Source of the DNA: an uncultured Bacteroides sp.
GTDB taxonomy: Bacteria; Bacteroidota; Bacteroidia; Bacteroidales; Bacteroidaceae
Assembly: GCF_900547205.1 (NCBI RefSeq)
Contig: NZ_URFY01000023.1
Span: 1-64,000 of the forward strand
Reading direction: 5' to 3'
Length of the DNA: 64,000 nt
Below, one piece after another: positions 35,088-45,191 of this stretch. Position 1 is the first letter of the stretch, and each line of letters starts with the position of its first letter. Under the pieces are notes generated by a model. That model ran no database searches. It saw only the letters and a list, made by a program, of their open reading frames with translations, and was not told the origin of the DNA. Position numbers and translations under genes: made by a program.

Positions 35088-35660
35088 TTGGTTTTAAAGG
35101 AAGAATTGATTGAGATAACTGCTTATATTACAGCACTTTGCAAAAGCGTGCCCTATGCTTGAGATTTATTAAAGCTTTGTTGACAACTTATGATTGCTTC
35201 ATCCTTTTTCATTCTCTTCTTTGTTGCAACAATGTTTACATGTTGAACCAAGCTCATAATGATTATAAAGAAAGCTGTTTCACTCCTTTCCGCATCGGTT
35301 ATGAGTAAAATAGAGGCTTCTCAGTAAATCACAATTTTATATATCTTCCATTTATTCAATCAGTTACAATGATTATACCCATTTTATAAATGGAAGTAAA
35401 TATATAGGCTACTGATTTAGATAGATAATATCAGATATAAAGAAAGATAAACCCTATTATTGTTTATGTGACAAAATATGATATAAACAAAAAGAACCTT
35501 CATTGTATCACTTTGTATAATAAGTAGTTATGGGAGAACATGACGATGAAAAAGTTTTGTTTAATTAAAATTTCTCAGCAAAATACACATATCTCCACTC
35601 ACTCTTCACTAATGAGCTTATCGTATTCACTAAAAAAAAGGTATAGCATCTTTTCATACA

Positions 35661-35720
35661 AACATTGCAGTGTTTGTGTTCAAACCTCTCAATGTTTACT
35701 TTAAACCTTCCAATGTTTAT
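35661..35720. repeat. Short tandem repeat with CAATGTTTA core
   Basis: Two 20-base units, CAAACCTCTCAATGTTTACT (35681-35700) and TTAAACCTTCCAATGTTTAT (35701-35720), match at most positions. They are preceded by an imperfect palindrome AAACATTGCAGTGTTT. The block lies about 100 bp upstream of the purL promoter. Confidence 0.5.
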
Positions 35721-35792
35721 ATCTACTTGCACCCAACAAGCAGCATCTTTCTTTAAAAATCCTAGCAGTTACTTTAATTTATCCAGCTTTTT

Positions 35793-35823
35793 TTTCTCCC
35801 CACAATGAAATTGCTTATCTTTG
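35793..35823 (+). promoter_or_regulatory. Promoter of purL
   Basis: TTTC (35793-35796), a 19-base spacer and TATCTTTG (35816-35823), 35 bases before the ATG at 35859. No purine riboswitch was recognised in the short leader. Confidence 0.65.
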
Positions 35824-35858
35824 CAGCACAGAAAATCATATAATCATAAATATACAAC

Positions 35859-38800
35859 ATGATTCTTTTTTTCAGAACCCCTTCCAAGAGCGTGATTGCC
35901 GTAGAGAGCAACCATGAGCTCATCTCTGACGAAAGTAATAAACTCTGCTGGCTTTTTGGCGAAGCCGTGATGGAAAGTGAAGAAAACCTGAAAGGTTGTT
36001 TCGTTGGTCCGCGCCGCGAAATGATTACCCCATGGAGCACGAACGCTGTGGAAATCACCCAAAACATGGGACTCGAAGGCATCAGCCGCATCGAAGAATA
36101 CTTCCCTGTGAAGAGCGAGAAAGCCGACCACGACCCGATGTTGCAACGTATGTACAAAGGACTCGATCAGAACGTATTCATCACCAACCGCCAACCGGAA
36201 CCGATTGTCTACATCGAAGACCTCGAAGTATACAACGAACAAGAAGGTCTAGCACTTTCTAAAGAAGAAATGGACTACCTGAAAAAGGTGGAAAACGATC
36301 TCGGACGCAAGTTGACCGACTCTGAAGTTTTCGGCTTCGCACAAATCAACTCCGAACACTGCCGCCACAAAATCTTCGGCGGAACGTTTATCATCGATGG
36401 TGAAGAACAGGAATCTTCTCTGTTCCAAATGATAAAAAAGACCACACAGGAAAATCCCAATAAAATCATCTCTGCTTATAAAGATAATGTAGCCTTTGCC
36501 GAAGGTCCGGTGGTAGAACAGTTTGCTCCGGCAGACCACTCTAAGCCTGATTTCTTCCAAGTAAAAGATATCAAGAGCGTTATCTCGCTGAAAGCAGAAA
36601 CTCATAACTTCCCGACTACAGTAGAGCCGTTCAACGGTGCTTCTACCGGTACGGGTGGAGAAATCCGCGACCGTATGGGTGGTGGTAAAGGCTCATGGCC
36701 GATTGCAGGTACTGCCGTCTACATGACTTCTTATCCCCGCACCGACGAAGGTCGCCAATGGGAAGAAATTCTTCCCGTACGCAAATGGTTGTACCAGACT
36801 CCTGAACAGATTCTTATCAAAGCATCCAATGGTGCTTCCGACTTTGGCAATAAGTTCGGCCAGCCACTGATTTGTGGCTCGGTACTGACTTTCGAGCATA
36901 CGGAAAACAATGAAGTATACGGTTACGACAAAGTAATCATGCTTGCCGGCGGTGTGGGCTACGGCACACAACGAGACTGCCTGAAAGGTGCTCCCGAAGC
37001 TGGAAACAAAGTGGTGGTTATCGGTGGCGATAACTATCGCATCGGACTGGGCGGCGGTTCCGTATCTTCTGTAGATACCGGACGTTACAGCAGCGGCATC
37101 GAACTGAACGCTGTGCAGCGTGCGAATGCAGAAATGCAAAAACGTGCCAACAACGTGGTGCGCGCACTTTGCGAAGAAGATGTAAATCCGGTGGTTTCCA
37201 TCCACGACCACGGCTCGGCCGGACACGTCAACTGCCTGTCGGAATTGGTGGAAGAATGTGGCGGACTAATTGACATGAGCAAGCTGCCTATCGGAGACAA
37301 GACACTGTCTGCCAAAGAAATCATTGCCAACGAGAGTCAAGAACGCATGGGATTGCTGATTAAAGAAGAAGCCATCGAACACGTGCGCAAGATTGCCGAA
37401 CGTGAACGCGCTCCGATGTACGTAGTCGGTGAAACAACCGGCGACCATCGTTTTGCTTTCCAGCAAGCCGACGGTGTACGTCCGTTTGACCTTGCCGTAG
37501 AGCAGATGTTCGGTTCTTCTCCTAAGACATATATGATAGACAAAACCGTAGAACGTCATTACGAAATGCCGAAATACGAATTGTCTAAACTACATGAATA
37601 CCTGACCAATGTATTGCAACTCGAAGCCGTAGCTTGCAAGGATTGGTTAACAAATAAAGTAGACCGCTCCGTAACGGGAAAAGTGGCCCGTCAGCAATGC
37701 CAGGGTGAACTTCAATTGCCGCTGAGCGACTGCGGTGTCGTAGCACTCGACTATCGTGGAGAAAAGGGTATCGCTACTTCTATCGGTCACGCTCCGCAAG
37801 CAGCATTGGCCAATCCGGCTGCCGGTTCTATCCTCTCCGTATCCGAAGCACTAACTAACTTGGTGTGGGCTCCGATGGCGGAAGGCATGGACAGTATCTC
37901 TCTTTCTGCCAACTGGATGTGGCCGTGCCGCTCTCAGGAAGGTGAAGATGCCCGCCTTTATACTGCCGTGAAAGCACTGAGCGACTTCTGCTGTGCATTG
38001 CAAATCAACGTTCCCACCGGAAAAGATTCTCTGTCGATGACTCAGAAGTATCCGAATGGTGAGAAAGTAATTTCTCCGGGAACCGTGATTGTATCGGCAG
38101 GCGGCGAAGTTTCCGACGTGAAGAAGGTTGTATCTCCGGTATTGGTGAACAACGAAAAGACTACGCTTTATCATATCGACTTCAGCTTTGACGAGTTGAA
38201 ACTCGGTGGTTCCGCTTTTGCCCAATCACTTGGTAAAGTGGGCGACGATGTGCCTTGCGTGCAAGATGCGGAATATTTCCGTGATGCTTTCCTTGCCGTA
38301 CAGGAACTTGTAAACAAGGGATTGATTCTTGCCGGACACGATATTTCTGCCGGTGGATTGATTACTACTTTACTCGAAATGTGCTTCGCTAATGTTGAAG
38401 GCGGTATGGAAATCAGTCTCGACAAGATGAAGGAACAGGATATCGTTAAGATTCTGTTTGCTGAGAATCCGGGTATAGTTATCCAAATCAGCGACAAGCA
38501 TAAAGATGAAGTGAAGAAGATTCTGGAAGATGCCGGAGTAGGCTTCCTGAAGTTGGGTAAACCGACTGACGAACGCCACATCCTCGTATCGAAAGGAGAC
38601 GCTACTTATCAATTCGGCATTGACTATATGCGCGATGTGTGGTATTCTTCTTCTTATCTGCTCGACCGCAAGCAATCAATGAACGGCTGTGCCAAGAAGC
38701 GTTTTGAGAACTACAGAATGCAACCGCTTGAGTTTGCTTTCATGCCGGAATTTAAAGGTAAGTTCTCTCAATATGGCATCGACCCGAACCGGCGCACACC

Positions 38801-39572
38801 AACAGGTATCCGTGCAGCCGTAATCCGTGAAAAGGGTTCGAACAGTGAACGTGAAATGGCTTATGCGCTTTATCTTGCCGGTTTTGATGTGAAAGACGTC
38901 ACAATGACCGACCTTAGCAGTGGCCGTGAAACGTTGGAAGATGTTCATATGATTACGTATGTTGGCGGATTCTCCAACTCTGACGTATTAGGTTCAGCCA
39001 AAGGCTGGGCGGGCGGCTTCCTGTTCAATCCGAAAGCAAAAGAAGCACTTGATAAATTCTATGCCCGCGAAGATACTCTTTCACTTGGTATCTGCAACGG
39101 TTGCCAGCTTATGATTGAATTGGGACTTATCAATCCGGAACATAAGAAAAAAGCAAAAATGCTACATAATGAATCCCATAAGTTCGAATCAGAGTTCGTC
39201 ACAGTGACAATTCCGACTAACCGCAGTGTCATGTTCGGCTCTTTAAGTGGCAGCAAGATTGGTGTTTGGGTGGCACATGGTGAAGGAAAGTTCTCACTTC
39301 CTTATGAGGCTGACAAATATAACATCGTTGCACAATACAACTATGATGAATATCCCGGCAATCCGAACGGTTCCGATTATTCAGTTGCTGCCTTGGCTAG
39401 TGCCGACGGACGTCATTTAGCAATGATGCCACATCCAGAACGTTCCATCTTCCCATGGAACAATGGTCATTATCCTATTGATCGCAAGAGCAGCGACCAA
39501 GTTACTCCATGGATTGAAGCATTTGTAAATGCACGCAAGTGGGTGGAAGAAAAAGTGCAATCAAATAGTTGA
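35859..39572 (+). CDS. purL: Phosphoribosylformylglycinamidine synthase (large, single-chain)
   Basis: A 1237-residue enzyme of the large PurL type that fuses the synthetase and glutaminase. It converts FGAR, glutamine and ATP to FGAM in purine synthesis. The N-terminal linker, two ATP-binding AIRS-like halves (for example SLKAETHNFPTTVEPFNGASTGTGGEIRDRMG near 250) and a C-terminal class I glutaminase are all present. The glutaminase nucleophile lies in LGICNGCQLMIELG near residue 1080, and a His-Glu pair in MMPHPERSIFP. It is a single gene. Confidence 0.96.
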   Translation: MILFFRTPSKSVIAVESNHELISDESNKLCWLFGEAVMESEENLKGCFVGPRREMITPWSTNAVEITQNMGLEGISRIEEYFPVKSEKADHDPMLQRMYKGLDQNVFITNRQPEPIVYIEDLEVYNEQEGLALSKEEMDYLKKVENDLGRKLTDSEVFGFAQINSEHCRHKIFGGTFIIDGEEQESSLFQMIKKTTQENPNKIISAYKDNVAFAEGPVVEQFAPADHSKPDFFQVKDIKSVISLKAETHNFPTTVEPFNGASTGTGGEIRDRMGGGKGSWPIAGTAVYMTSYPRTDEGRQWEEILPVRKWLYQTPEQILIKASNGASDFGNKFGQPLICGSVLTFEHTENNEVYGYDKVIMLAGGVGYGTQRDCLKGAPEAGNKVVVIGGDNYRIGLGGGSVSSVDTGRYSSGIELNAVQRANAEMQKRANNVVRALCEEDVNPVVSIHDHGSAGHVNCLSELVEECGGLIDMSKLPIGDKTLSAKEIIANESQERMGLLIKEEAIEHVRKIAERERAPMYVVGETTGDHRFAFQQADGVRPFDLAVEQMFGSSPKTYMIDKTVERHYEMPKYELSKLHEYLTNVLQLEAVACKDWLTNKVDRSVTGKVARQQCQGELQLPLSDCGVVALDYRGEKGIATSIGHAPQAALANPAAGSILSVSEALTNLVWAPMAEGMDSISLSANWMWPCRSQEGEDARLYTAVKALSDFCCALQINVPTGKDSLSMTQKYPNGEKVISPGTVIVSAGGEVSDVKKVVSPVLVNNEKTTLYHIDFSFDELKLGGSAFAQSLGKVGDDVPCVQDAEYFRDAFLAVQELVNKGLILAGHDISAGGLITTLLEMCFANVEGGMEISLDKMKEQDIVKILFAENPGIVIQISDKHKDEVKKILEDAGVGFLKLGKPTDERHILVSKGDATYQFGIDYMRDVWYSSSYLLDRKQSMNGCAKKRFENYRMQPLEFAFMPEFKGKFSQYGIDPNRRTPTGIRAAVIREKGSNSEREMAYALYLAGFDVKDVTMTDLSSGRETLEDVHMITYVGGFSNSDVLGSAKGWAGGFLFNPKAKEALDKFYAREDTLSLGICNGCQLMIELGLINPEHKKKAKMLHNESHKFESEFVTVTIPTNRSVMFGSLSGSKIGVWVAHGEGKFSLPYEADKYNIVAQYNYDEYPGNPNGSDYSVAALASADGRHLAMMPHPERSIFPWNNGHYPIDRKSSDQVTPWIEAFVNARKWVEEKVQSNS

Positions 39573-39880
39573 TTGACTCTTACAGCATAATCTAAAAATT
39601 AGGCACGGATTACGCGGATTTCACGATTTTAGTTAATCGTCAATCCATGTAATCCGTGCCTAAAATATATTTATTTCACTATACCTTTATTCCTTTTATT
39701 AATACCGTGTTTCCTTCGGCAACTAGTAAATACCTACAGTAGTACGACAAGCTCCATTCACACCTATATGAGAGCAAAGTTATCTTATCCCAAAATTTTG
39801 TATACTCAGAAATTCTTCTTAATTTTGTCAAACTTTCCCCCTCAGAACAAGAACCAATAACCCTTAAAAGTCCTATTTAT
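39573..39880. other. Spacer with an inverted repeat between purL and the hybrid regulator
   Basis: No gene is seen in 308 bp. The main feature is the inverted repeat at 39599-39663. The rest carries the likely promoter of the regulator; no exact TAnnTTTG with -33 was found. Confidence 0.55.
39599..39663. repeat. Dispersed intergenic inverted repeat, copy 1
   Basis: TTAGGCACGGATTACGCGGATT (39599-39620; written here in its two halves TTAGGCACGGA and TTACGCGGATT) pairs with 39642-39663 with two mismatches. A related copy lies at 44434-44512. It probably ends purL transcription and is followed by AAAATATATT. Confidence 0.8.
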
Positions 39881-42800
39881 ATGAGAAGATGGATATTTCT
39901 TTTATTATTGTTTCCTCTTGCTTGCATTGCCCAGACTTATCAATATCTAGGCGTTGAGGACGGGTTAAGCAACCGACGAGTGTACTATATTCAAAAAGAT
40001 AGAACCGGATATATGTGGTTTCTTACCCACGAAGGCATCGACCGATACAACGGAAAAGAGTTTAAACAATATAAGCTGATGGATGGTGATGTCGAAGTAA
40101 ACTCTCTATTAAACCTCAACTGGCTTTATATCGACCCGCAAGGTGTATTGTGGGAAATCGGCAAGAAAGGAAAAGTCTTCCGTTATGACGAGATTCACGA
40201 TAGTTTCGAACTGGTTTACAAATTCCCATTAGAGAACTTTCACGACCTGTCTACTCCCATCAGCTTCGCATGGCTCGACCACAGCGGTCACATCTGGCTA
40301 TGCAATGAGAAAACCATCTACCTTTATGACACGAAAACAGATCAAGCTACGCAGATCAAAAATAATATCAATGAAGAAATCAGCGACATCGCTCAAATAG
40401 ACGACACTCATTTCTTCATCGGTACGGATATGGGCATCCACTATGCGGAACTTAAAAAAGATACGTTAGAACTTATCCACTGCGACAAGTTGGAGAATGT
40501 AAAAGCGCAAATCGTCGATTTAAATTTCGATACCATAAGCCGTAAACTGTTCATCGGAACTTTTCAACGTGGAGTAATGGTGTACGAGATGGATACCAAA
40601 TCCGTGGTACAGCCCAAATACAGCCTGAGAGATATCAGTATCACACGATTCAAACCTCTGAATGACAAAGAACTGCTTATAGCTACCGACGGCGGAGGAG
40701 TGCACAAAATGAATGTTGATACCTACCGGATAGAGCCTTTTATCACGGCAGACTACAACAGCTATAACGGTATGAACGGCAGTAGCGTCAACGACATCTA
40801 CATTGATGATGAAGAACGCATTTGGCTGGCTAACTATCCGATTGGAATAACCATACAGAACAATCGTTATTCGGGTTATAAATGGATTAAACATTCCATA
40901 GGCAACAAACAATCTCTTATCAACGACCAGGTAAATTCTATTATTGAAGATGGAGACGGAGACTTATGGTTCGCTACGAATAACGGAATCAGTATGCTTA
41001 ATTCCAAAACCGGTGAATGGCGTTCATACCTCAGTTCTTTCGAAAACCCGCAAGATTATAAAAGTCATATCTATCTCACCGTGTGCGAAGTAGCTCCCGG
41101 CATTATCTGGGCAGGAGGATATTCTTCCGGTGCTTACCAGATAGACAAAAGGACTTCCAAAGTGAGCTACTTTATGCCCGATTCATATACGCAAGGCTAT
41201 ATGCGACCGGATAAGTATATCCGCGATATCCGTGTAGACGCACAGGGCTATATCTGGTCCGGAGGATTCTACAATTTGAAGCGTATCAATCTGAAGACAC
41301 AGGAGATACGGCTTTATCCCGGACTGAGCTCTATCACTGCCATCCTGATAAGAAACGACAAAGAAATGTGGATAGGTACTGCCACCGGACTGTATCTGCT
41401 GGACAAAGAATCAGGAAAGTCCGAATCTATAAAGTTGCCAGTGGAATCGTCTTATATCTATTCCTTATATCAGGCTAAAAACGGTTCATTATATATAGGA
41501 ACAAGCGGTTCCGGATTGCTAATCTACGATCCGGACAAGAAACTATTCACCAACTACCACATAGGAAACTGCGCACTGATATCGAACAATATCTATACGA
41601 TATTATCGGATGCCGACAACCAAATACTGATTAGTACGGAAAGCGGACTGAGCAGCTTTTATCCCGAAGAGAAAAAGTTCTATAACTGGACGAAGGATAT
41701 GGGACTGATGACTACGAACTACAATGCATTGTCGGGCACGCTGAGAAAAAATGGGCACTTCATCCTGGGAAGTTCAAAGGGAGCAGTTGAGTTTCATAAA
41801 GACATGAAGCTGCCCCGAACTTATTCCTCCAAAATGATATTCAGTGACTTCAAGTTGTTCTATCAGACTATTTATCCCGGAGACAAGAATTCACCGTTGA
41901 AAGCAAGTATCAACGATACCAAAGAACTGCACTTGAAGTACAACCAAAATATATTTTCTCTTCAGGTATCTTCCATCAATTACGATTATCCCACCAACAT
42001 TCTTTACTCATGGAAGCTGGAAGGTTTTTACGATGAATGGAGCAAACCTGAAAATGAAAATACGATTCGATATACGAATCTTGCACCGGGGAAATATACA
42101 TTGAAGGTGCGTGCCATCTCCAACGAGGAAAAACAGATCATGCTGGAAGAAAGAAGCATCGACCTTATCATTGCTCAACCTTACTGGCTGACTGCATGGG
42201 CCATGTTGCTTTATGCCATCTTCCTTTTCTTCATTGCTTTCATCTCGCTGCGTATTCTGATTCTGAGAAAACAACGTAAAACATCTGATGATAAAATTCA
42301 TTTCTTCATCAACACGGCACATGACATCCGCACGCCGTTGACGCTCATCAAAGCCCCTCTGGAAGATCTCCGCGAGAAGGAAGATTTGAGCAAAGATGGT
42401 ATTTCTAACATGAATACCGCTCTGCGAAATGTAAATGCCTTGCTACGTCTGACTACGAATCTTATCAATTTTGAAAGAGCGGACATATACTCTTCCGAGC
42501 TATATATTTCGGAGCACGAACTGAATACGTTTATGAGCGAGATATTCAATGCATTCCAGCAGTATGCCAACATTAAACATATCAATTTCACTTATGAAAG
42601 TAATTTCAGGTACTTAAATGTATGGTTTGACAAGGAGAAGATGGAATCTATCCTGAAAAACATCATTTCGAACGCACTGAAATATACTCCTGAGAATGGA
42701 AATGTTCAGGTGTTCGTTTCCGAGTCTGCGGATTCATGGAGCGTTGAGGTGAAAGATACCGGAATCGGTATTCCTGCCAACGATCAAAATAAACTATTCA

Positions 42801-43891
42801 GGCTCCACTTCCGTGGCAGCAATACCGTCAATTCAAAAGTAACAGGTAGCGGCATCGGATTGATGCTCGTCTGGAAATTGGTACGACTTCATAAGGGAAA
42901 GATTAATCTGTCGAGTGTGGAGAATAAAGGTTCGGTGGTAAAGGTTACTTTCCCGAAAGACAACAAGCGATTCCGCAAGGCGCACTTGATTGCTCCGGGC
43001 AAACAACGGCAGGATATTAAAAATCCCAGTAGTACTCCTACTCCATCGCCCGAGATTTACGAGAATGTTCAGAAGAAGCTTGAGCCCAACCGCCAGAAAA
43101 TCCTAATAGTGGAAGATAATGATGAATTGCGCAACTATTTGTTGCAAACACTGGCTGAGGGATATATCGTTCAGACCTGCTCCAACGGAAAAGAGGCGCT
43201 GACGATTATTCCCGAATACAAACCAGACTTGGTTATCTCGGATATCATGATGCCCGAAATGCGGGGAGATGAACTATGTGCTGCTATCAAAAACAATATC
43301 GAAACGTCGCACATCCCCGTCATCCTGCTGACTGCCTTGAATAATGAAAAAGATATTATGTCCGGGCTCCTGACTGGTGCCGACGAATATGTGGTGAAAC
43401 CTTTTAATATAGGTATACTGAAAGCGACCATTGCTAATCTGCTTGCCAACCGTGCACTGCTCCGTAGCAAATATGCCAATCTGGATTTGGATGAAGAAGA
43501 ACAGGATGGCGAATGCATCAACTGCTCGCAGGATATTGATTGGAAGTTCATCGCGGACATCAAGAAGCATGTAGAAGACAATATCGATAATCAGTCTCTG
43601 ACGGTTGATGTAGTTTGCAGTCTGATGGGAATGAGCCGCACAAGCTTTTACAATAAACTCAGGGCATTGACCGATCAGGCACCGGGAGATTACATCCGGC
43701 TGATTCGCCTGAAACGGGCAATACAATTGCTGAAAGAAGGTACACACACTATAACAGAAATTGCAGAAATGACAGGGTTTAGCGATGCGAAGTACTTCCG
43801 TGAAGTTTTCAAGAAGCATTTCACCGTAAGCCCGAGTCAATACATCAAAGAAAAGAGAGCAAACAAGGAAGGAGGAGAAAAGAAAGAATGA
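39881..43891 (+). CDS. Hybrid two-component system regulator (HTCS)
   Basis: A 1336-residue one-protein sensor and regulator. In order it has a signal peptide (1-17), two-component-regulator propeller repeats (for example GLSNRRVYYIQKDRTGYMWFLTHEGIDRYNG) to about 660, a Y_Y_Y domain near 690-765, and a TM span near 772-795. The cytoplasmic part has HisKA with His about 813 (TAHDIRTPLTLIKAPL), HATPase (GTGIGIPA-type and GSGIGLMLVWKLV), a receiver with phospho-Asp about 1121 (PDLVISDIMMPEM) and an AraC-type HTH (about 1225-1325). HTCS normally sense glycans and switch on utilisation loci. Here the stop overlaps the first chromate transporter gene, and no SusCD pair is adjacent. Confidence 0.95.
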   Translation: MRRWIFLLLLFPLACIAQTYQYLGVEDGLSNRRVYYIQKDRTGYMWFLTHEGIDRYNGKEFKQYKLMDGDVEVNSLLNLNWLYIDPQGVLWEIGKKGKVFRYDEIHDSFELVYKFPLENFHDLSTPISFAWLDHSGHIWLCNEKTIYLYDTKTDQATQIKNNINEEISDIAQIDDTHFFIGTDMGIHYAELKKDTLELIHCDKLENVKAQIVDLNFDTISRKLFIGTFQRGVMVYEMDTKSVVQPKYSLRDISITRFKPLNDKELLIATDGGGVHKMNVDTYRIEPFITADYNSYNGMNGSSVNDIYIDDEERIWLANYPIGITIQNNRYSGYKWIKHSIGNKQSLINDQVNSIIEDGDGDLWFATNNGISMLNSKTGEWRSYLSSFENPQDYKSHIYLTVCEVAPGIIWAGGYSSGAYQIDKRTSKVSYFMPDSYTQGYMRPDKYIRDIRVDAQGYIWSGGFYNLKRINLKTQEIRLYPGLSSITAILIRNDKEMWIGTATGLYLLDKESGKSESIKLPVESSYIYSLYQAKNGSLYIGTSGSGLLIYDPDKKLFTNYHIGNCALISNNIYTILSDADNQILISTESGLSSFYPEEKKFYNWTKDMGLMTTNYNALSGTLRKNGHFILGSSKGAVEFHKDMKLPRTYSSKMIFSDFKLFYQTIYPGDKNSPLKASINDTKELHLKYNQNIFSLQVSSINYDYPTNILYSWKLEGFYDEWSKPENENTIRYTNLAPGKYTLKVRAISNEEKQIMLEERSIDLIIAQPYWLTAWAMLLYAIFLFFIAFISLRILILRKQRKTSDDKIHFFINTAHDIRTPLTLIKAPLEDLREKEDLSKDGISNMNTALRNVNALLRLTTNLINFERADIYSSELYISEHELNTFMSEIFNAFQQYANIKHINFTYESNFRYLNVWFDKEKMESILKNIISNALKYTPENGNVQVFVSESADSWSVEVKDTGIGIPANDQNKLFRLHFRGSNTVNSKVTGSGIGLMLVWKLVRLHKGKINLSSVENKGSVVKVTFPKDNKRFRKAHLIAPGKQRQDIKNPSSTPTPSPEIYENVQKKLEPNRQKILIVEDNDELRNYLLQTLAEGYIVQTCSNGKEALTIIPEYKPDLVISDIMMPEMRGDELCAAIKNNIETSHIPVILLTALNNEKDIMSGLLTGADEYVVKPFNIGILKATIANLLANRALLRSKYANLDLDEEEQDGECINCSQDIDWKFIADIKKHVEDNIDNQSLTVDVVCSLMGMSRTSFYNKLRALTDQAPGDYIRLIRLKRAIQLLKEGTHTITEIAEMTGFSDAKYFREVFKKHFTVSPSQYIKEKRANKEGGEKKE

Positions 43892-44430
43892 ACATTTATC
43901 TCGAATCATTTGGAATCTTTTTCAAAATAGGTGCTTTCACCATCGGTGGAGGATATGCGATGGTGCCGCTTATTGAAAATGAAATTGTTACTAAACGCAA
44001 GTGGATTGCACAGGAAGACTTTATGGATTTGCTGGCTATCTCTCAATCGGCTCCGGGTATTCTAGCGGTTAATATCTCTATCTTTATAGGATATAAGTTG
44101 CGCGGCATACGTGGAAGCATCGTCACGGCATTGGGAACAGTGCTACCGTCATTTATTATAATATTGGCCATTGCCCTTTTCTTTCATAACTTCAAGGACA
44201 ATCCGATAGTGGAACGCATCTTTAAAGGAATCCGCCCGGCAGTAGTAGCACTTATCGCAGCACCGACCTTCACGATGGGACGGTCGGCAAGAATCAACCG
44301 ATACAACCTTTGGATTCCTGTGGTTTCGGCACTGTTAATCTGGTTGTTGGGTTTCTCGCCTATCTGGATTATCATTGCGGCAGGCTTGGGAGGCTTCATT
44401 TGGGGCAAACTTAAAAAAGTAGAGAATTGA
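43888..44430 (+). CDS. chrA: Chromate transporter family protein, first half
   Basis: A 180-residue membrane protein of the CHR family. It begins with ESFGIFFKIGAFTIGGGYAMVPLIENEIV and has the conserved LLAISQSAPGILAVNISIFIGYKLRG segment. Single-domain CHR proteins occur as pairs that act together; fused ChrA has about 400 residues. It exports chromate in known cases, but the natural substrate in an anaerobe is uncertain. Its ATG overlaps the regulator stop (ATGA), so translation is coupled. Confidence 0.9.
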   Translation: MNIYLESFGIFFKIGAFTIGGGYAMVPLIENEIVTKRKWIAQEDFMDLLAISQSAPGILAVNISIFIGYKLRGIRGSIVTALGTVLPSFIIILAIALFFHNFKDNPIVERIFKGIRPAVVALIAAPTFTMGRSARINRYNLWIPVVSALLIWLLGFSPIWIIIAAGLGGFIWGKLKKVEN

Positions 44431-44433
44431 GGA

Positions 44434-44512
44434 GTCACGGAATTACACGGATTAACACTGTTGTTTTACATTCATAATTCTAAAAACCGTGAAATCCGTG
44501 TAATCCGCGCCT
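44434..44512. repeat. Dispersed intergenic inverted repeat, copy 2
   Basis: GTCACGGAATTACACGGATT (44435-44454) pairs with AATCCGTGTAATCCGCGCC (about 44493-44511) with one bulge. It lies between the two chromate transporter genes, 4 bp after the first stop. It resembles the copy at 39599-39663 in its AATCC-TGTAATCCG-GCC core and in the flanking CTAAA-TATATT. Confidence 0.8.
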
Positions 44513-44547
44513 AAATATATTATATAAATGACATTATTATTAATCGC

Positions 44548-45096
44548 ATGATTTATCTACAGTTATTCTATACGTTTTTTAAAATTGGACTTTTTGGTTT
44601 CGGGGGTGGCTATGCCATGCTTTCAATGATACAAGGTGAAGTGGTGACACGCTACGGATGGGTCAGTTCGCAGGAATTCACAGATATAGTCGCTATCAGC
44701 CAGATGACACCGGGACCTATTGGGATTAATACTGCTACTTATGTGGGATTTACTTCTACAGGCAGCATTTGGGGCTCCATCATTGCTACATTTGCCGTAG
44801 TGCTCCCCTCTTTTATCTTAATGCTGACTATCAGTAAATTCTTCTTGAAATATCAGAAGCATCCAGTAGTAGAATCTATCTTTGCGGGATTGCGTCCGGC
44901 TGTTGTAGGATTATTGGCTTCTGCCGCATTGGTATTGATGAATGTAGAGAATTTCGGTTCGCCAACCAAGGACACCTATTCGTTCATCAGCAGTATCATT
45001 ATCTTCGTAGTTGTTTTCATTGGAACCAGAAAATACAAAGTGAATCCCATATTGATGATTATCGCTTGTGGCGTTGCTGGATTATTGCTTTATTGA
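44548..45096 (+). CDS. chrA: Chromate transporter family protein, second half
   Basis: A 182-residue CHR-family membrane protein. It starts QLFYTFFKIGLFGFGGGYAMLSMIQGEVV and has VAISQMTPGPIGINTATYVGF. It is homologous to the protein at 43888, and the two probably form the functional heterodimer. About 117 bp with a hairpin repeat separate the two genes, which may lower expression of this half. A terminator-like hairpin follows the gene. Confidence 0.9.
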   Translation: MIYLQLFYTFFKIGLFGFGGGYAMLSMIQGEVVTRYGWVSSQEFTDIVAISQMTPGPIGINTATYVGFTSTGSIWGSIIATFAVVLPSFILMLTISKFFLKYQKHPVVESIFAGLRPAVVGLLASAALVLMNVENFGSPTKDTYSFISSIIIFVVVFIGTRKYKVNPILMIIACGVAGLLLY

Positions 45097-45106
45097 GAAA
45101 GAATTT

Positions 45107-45150
45107 CGCCGTTGCCCAAAATCTGTATTTGATTCAGGCAACGGCGATTA
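45107..45150. terminator. Hairpin between the convergent chrA and hydrolase genes
   Basis: CGCCGTTGCC (45107-45116) pairs exactly with GGCAACGGCG (45137-45146), followed by ATTATTAT. The T-run is weak. It lies between convergent genes. Confidence 0.65.
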
Positions 45151-45191
45151 TTATCAAGTCAGACTCACCAGGAAGGTGACTCTACATTATA

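Larger units (their letters stand above)
34819..35858. other. 1-kb gene-free region before purL
   Basis: No convincing gene was found in 1040 bp. It holds a GC-rich repeat with two alternative hairpins (35015-35087), a short tandem repeat of CAATGTTTA units (35661-35720) and the purL promoter. The rest is AT-rich with no recognised feature. It may be a relic of gene loss next to the AAA/nuclease gene. Confidence 0.6.

Noticed and set aside
34819..35858. Possible CRISPR array or tRNA in the 1-kb gap
   Set aside because: The repeats are only two or three units with no regular spacers, and no cloverleaf is visible.
36693..37226. Long antisense frames within purL
   Set aside because: They are shadows of a biased, certain gene without domains or start signals.
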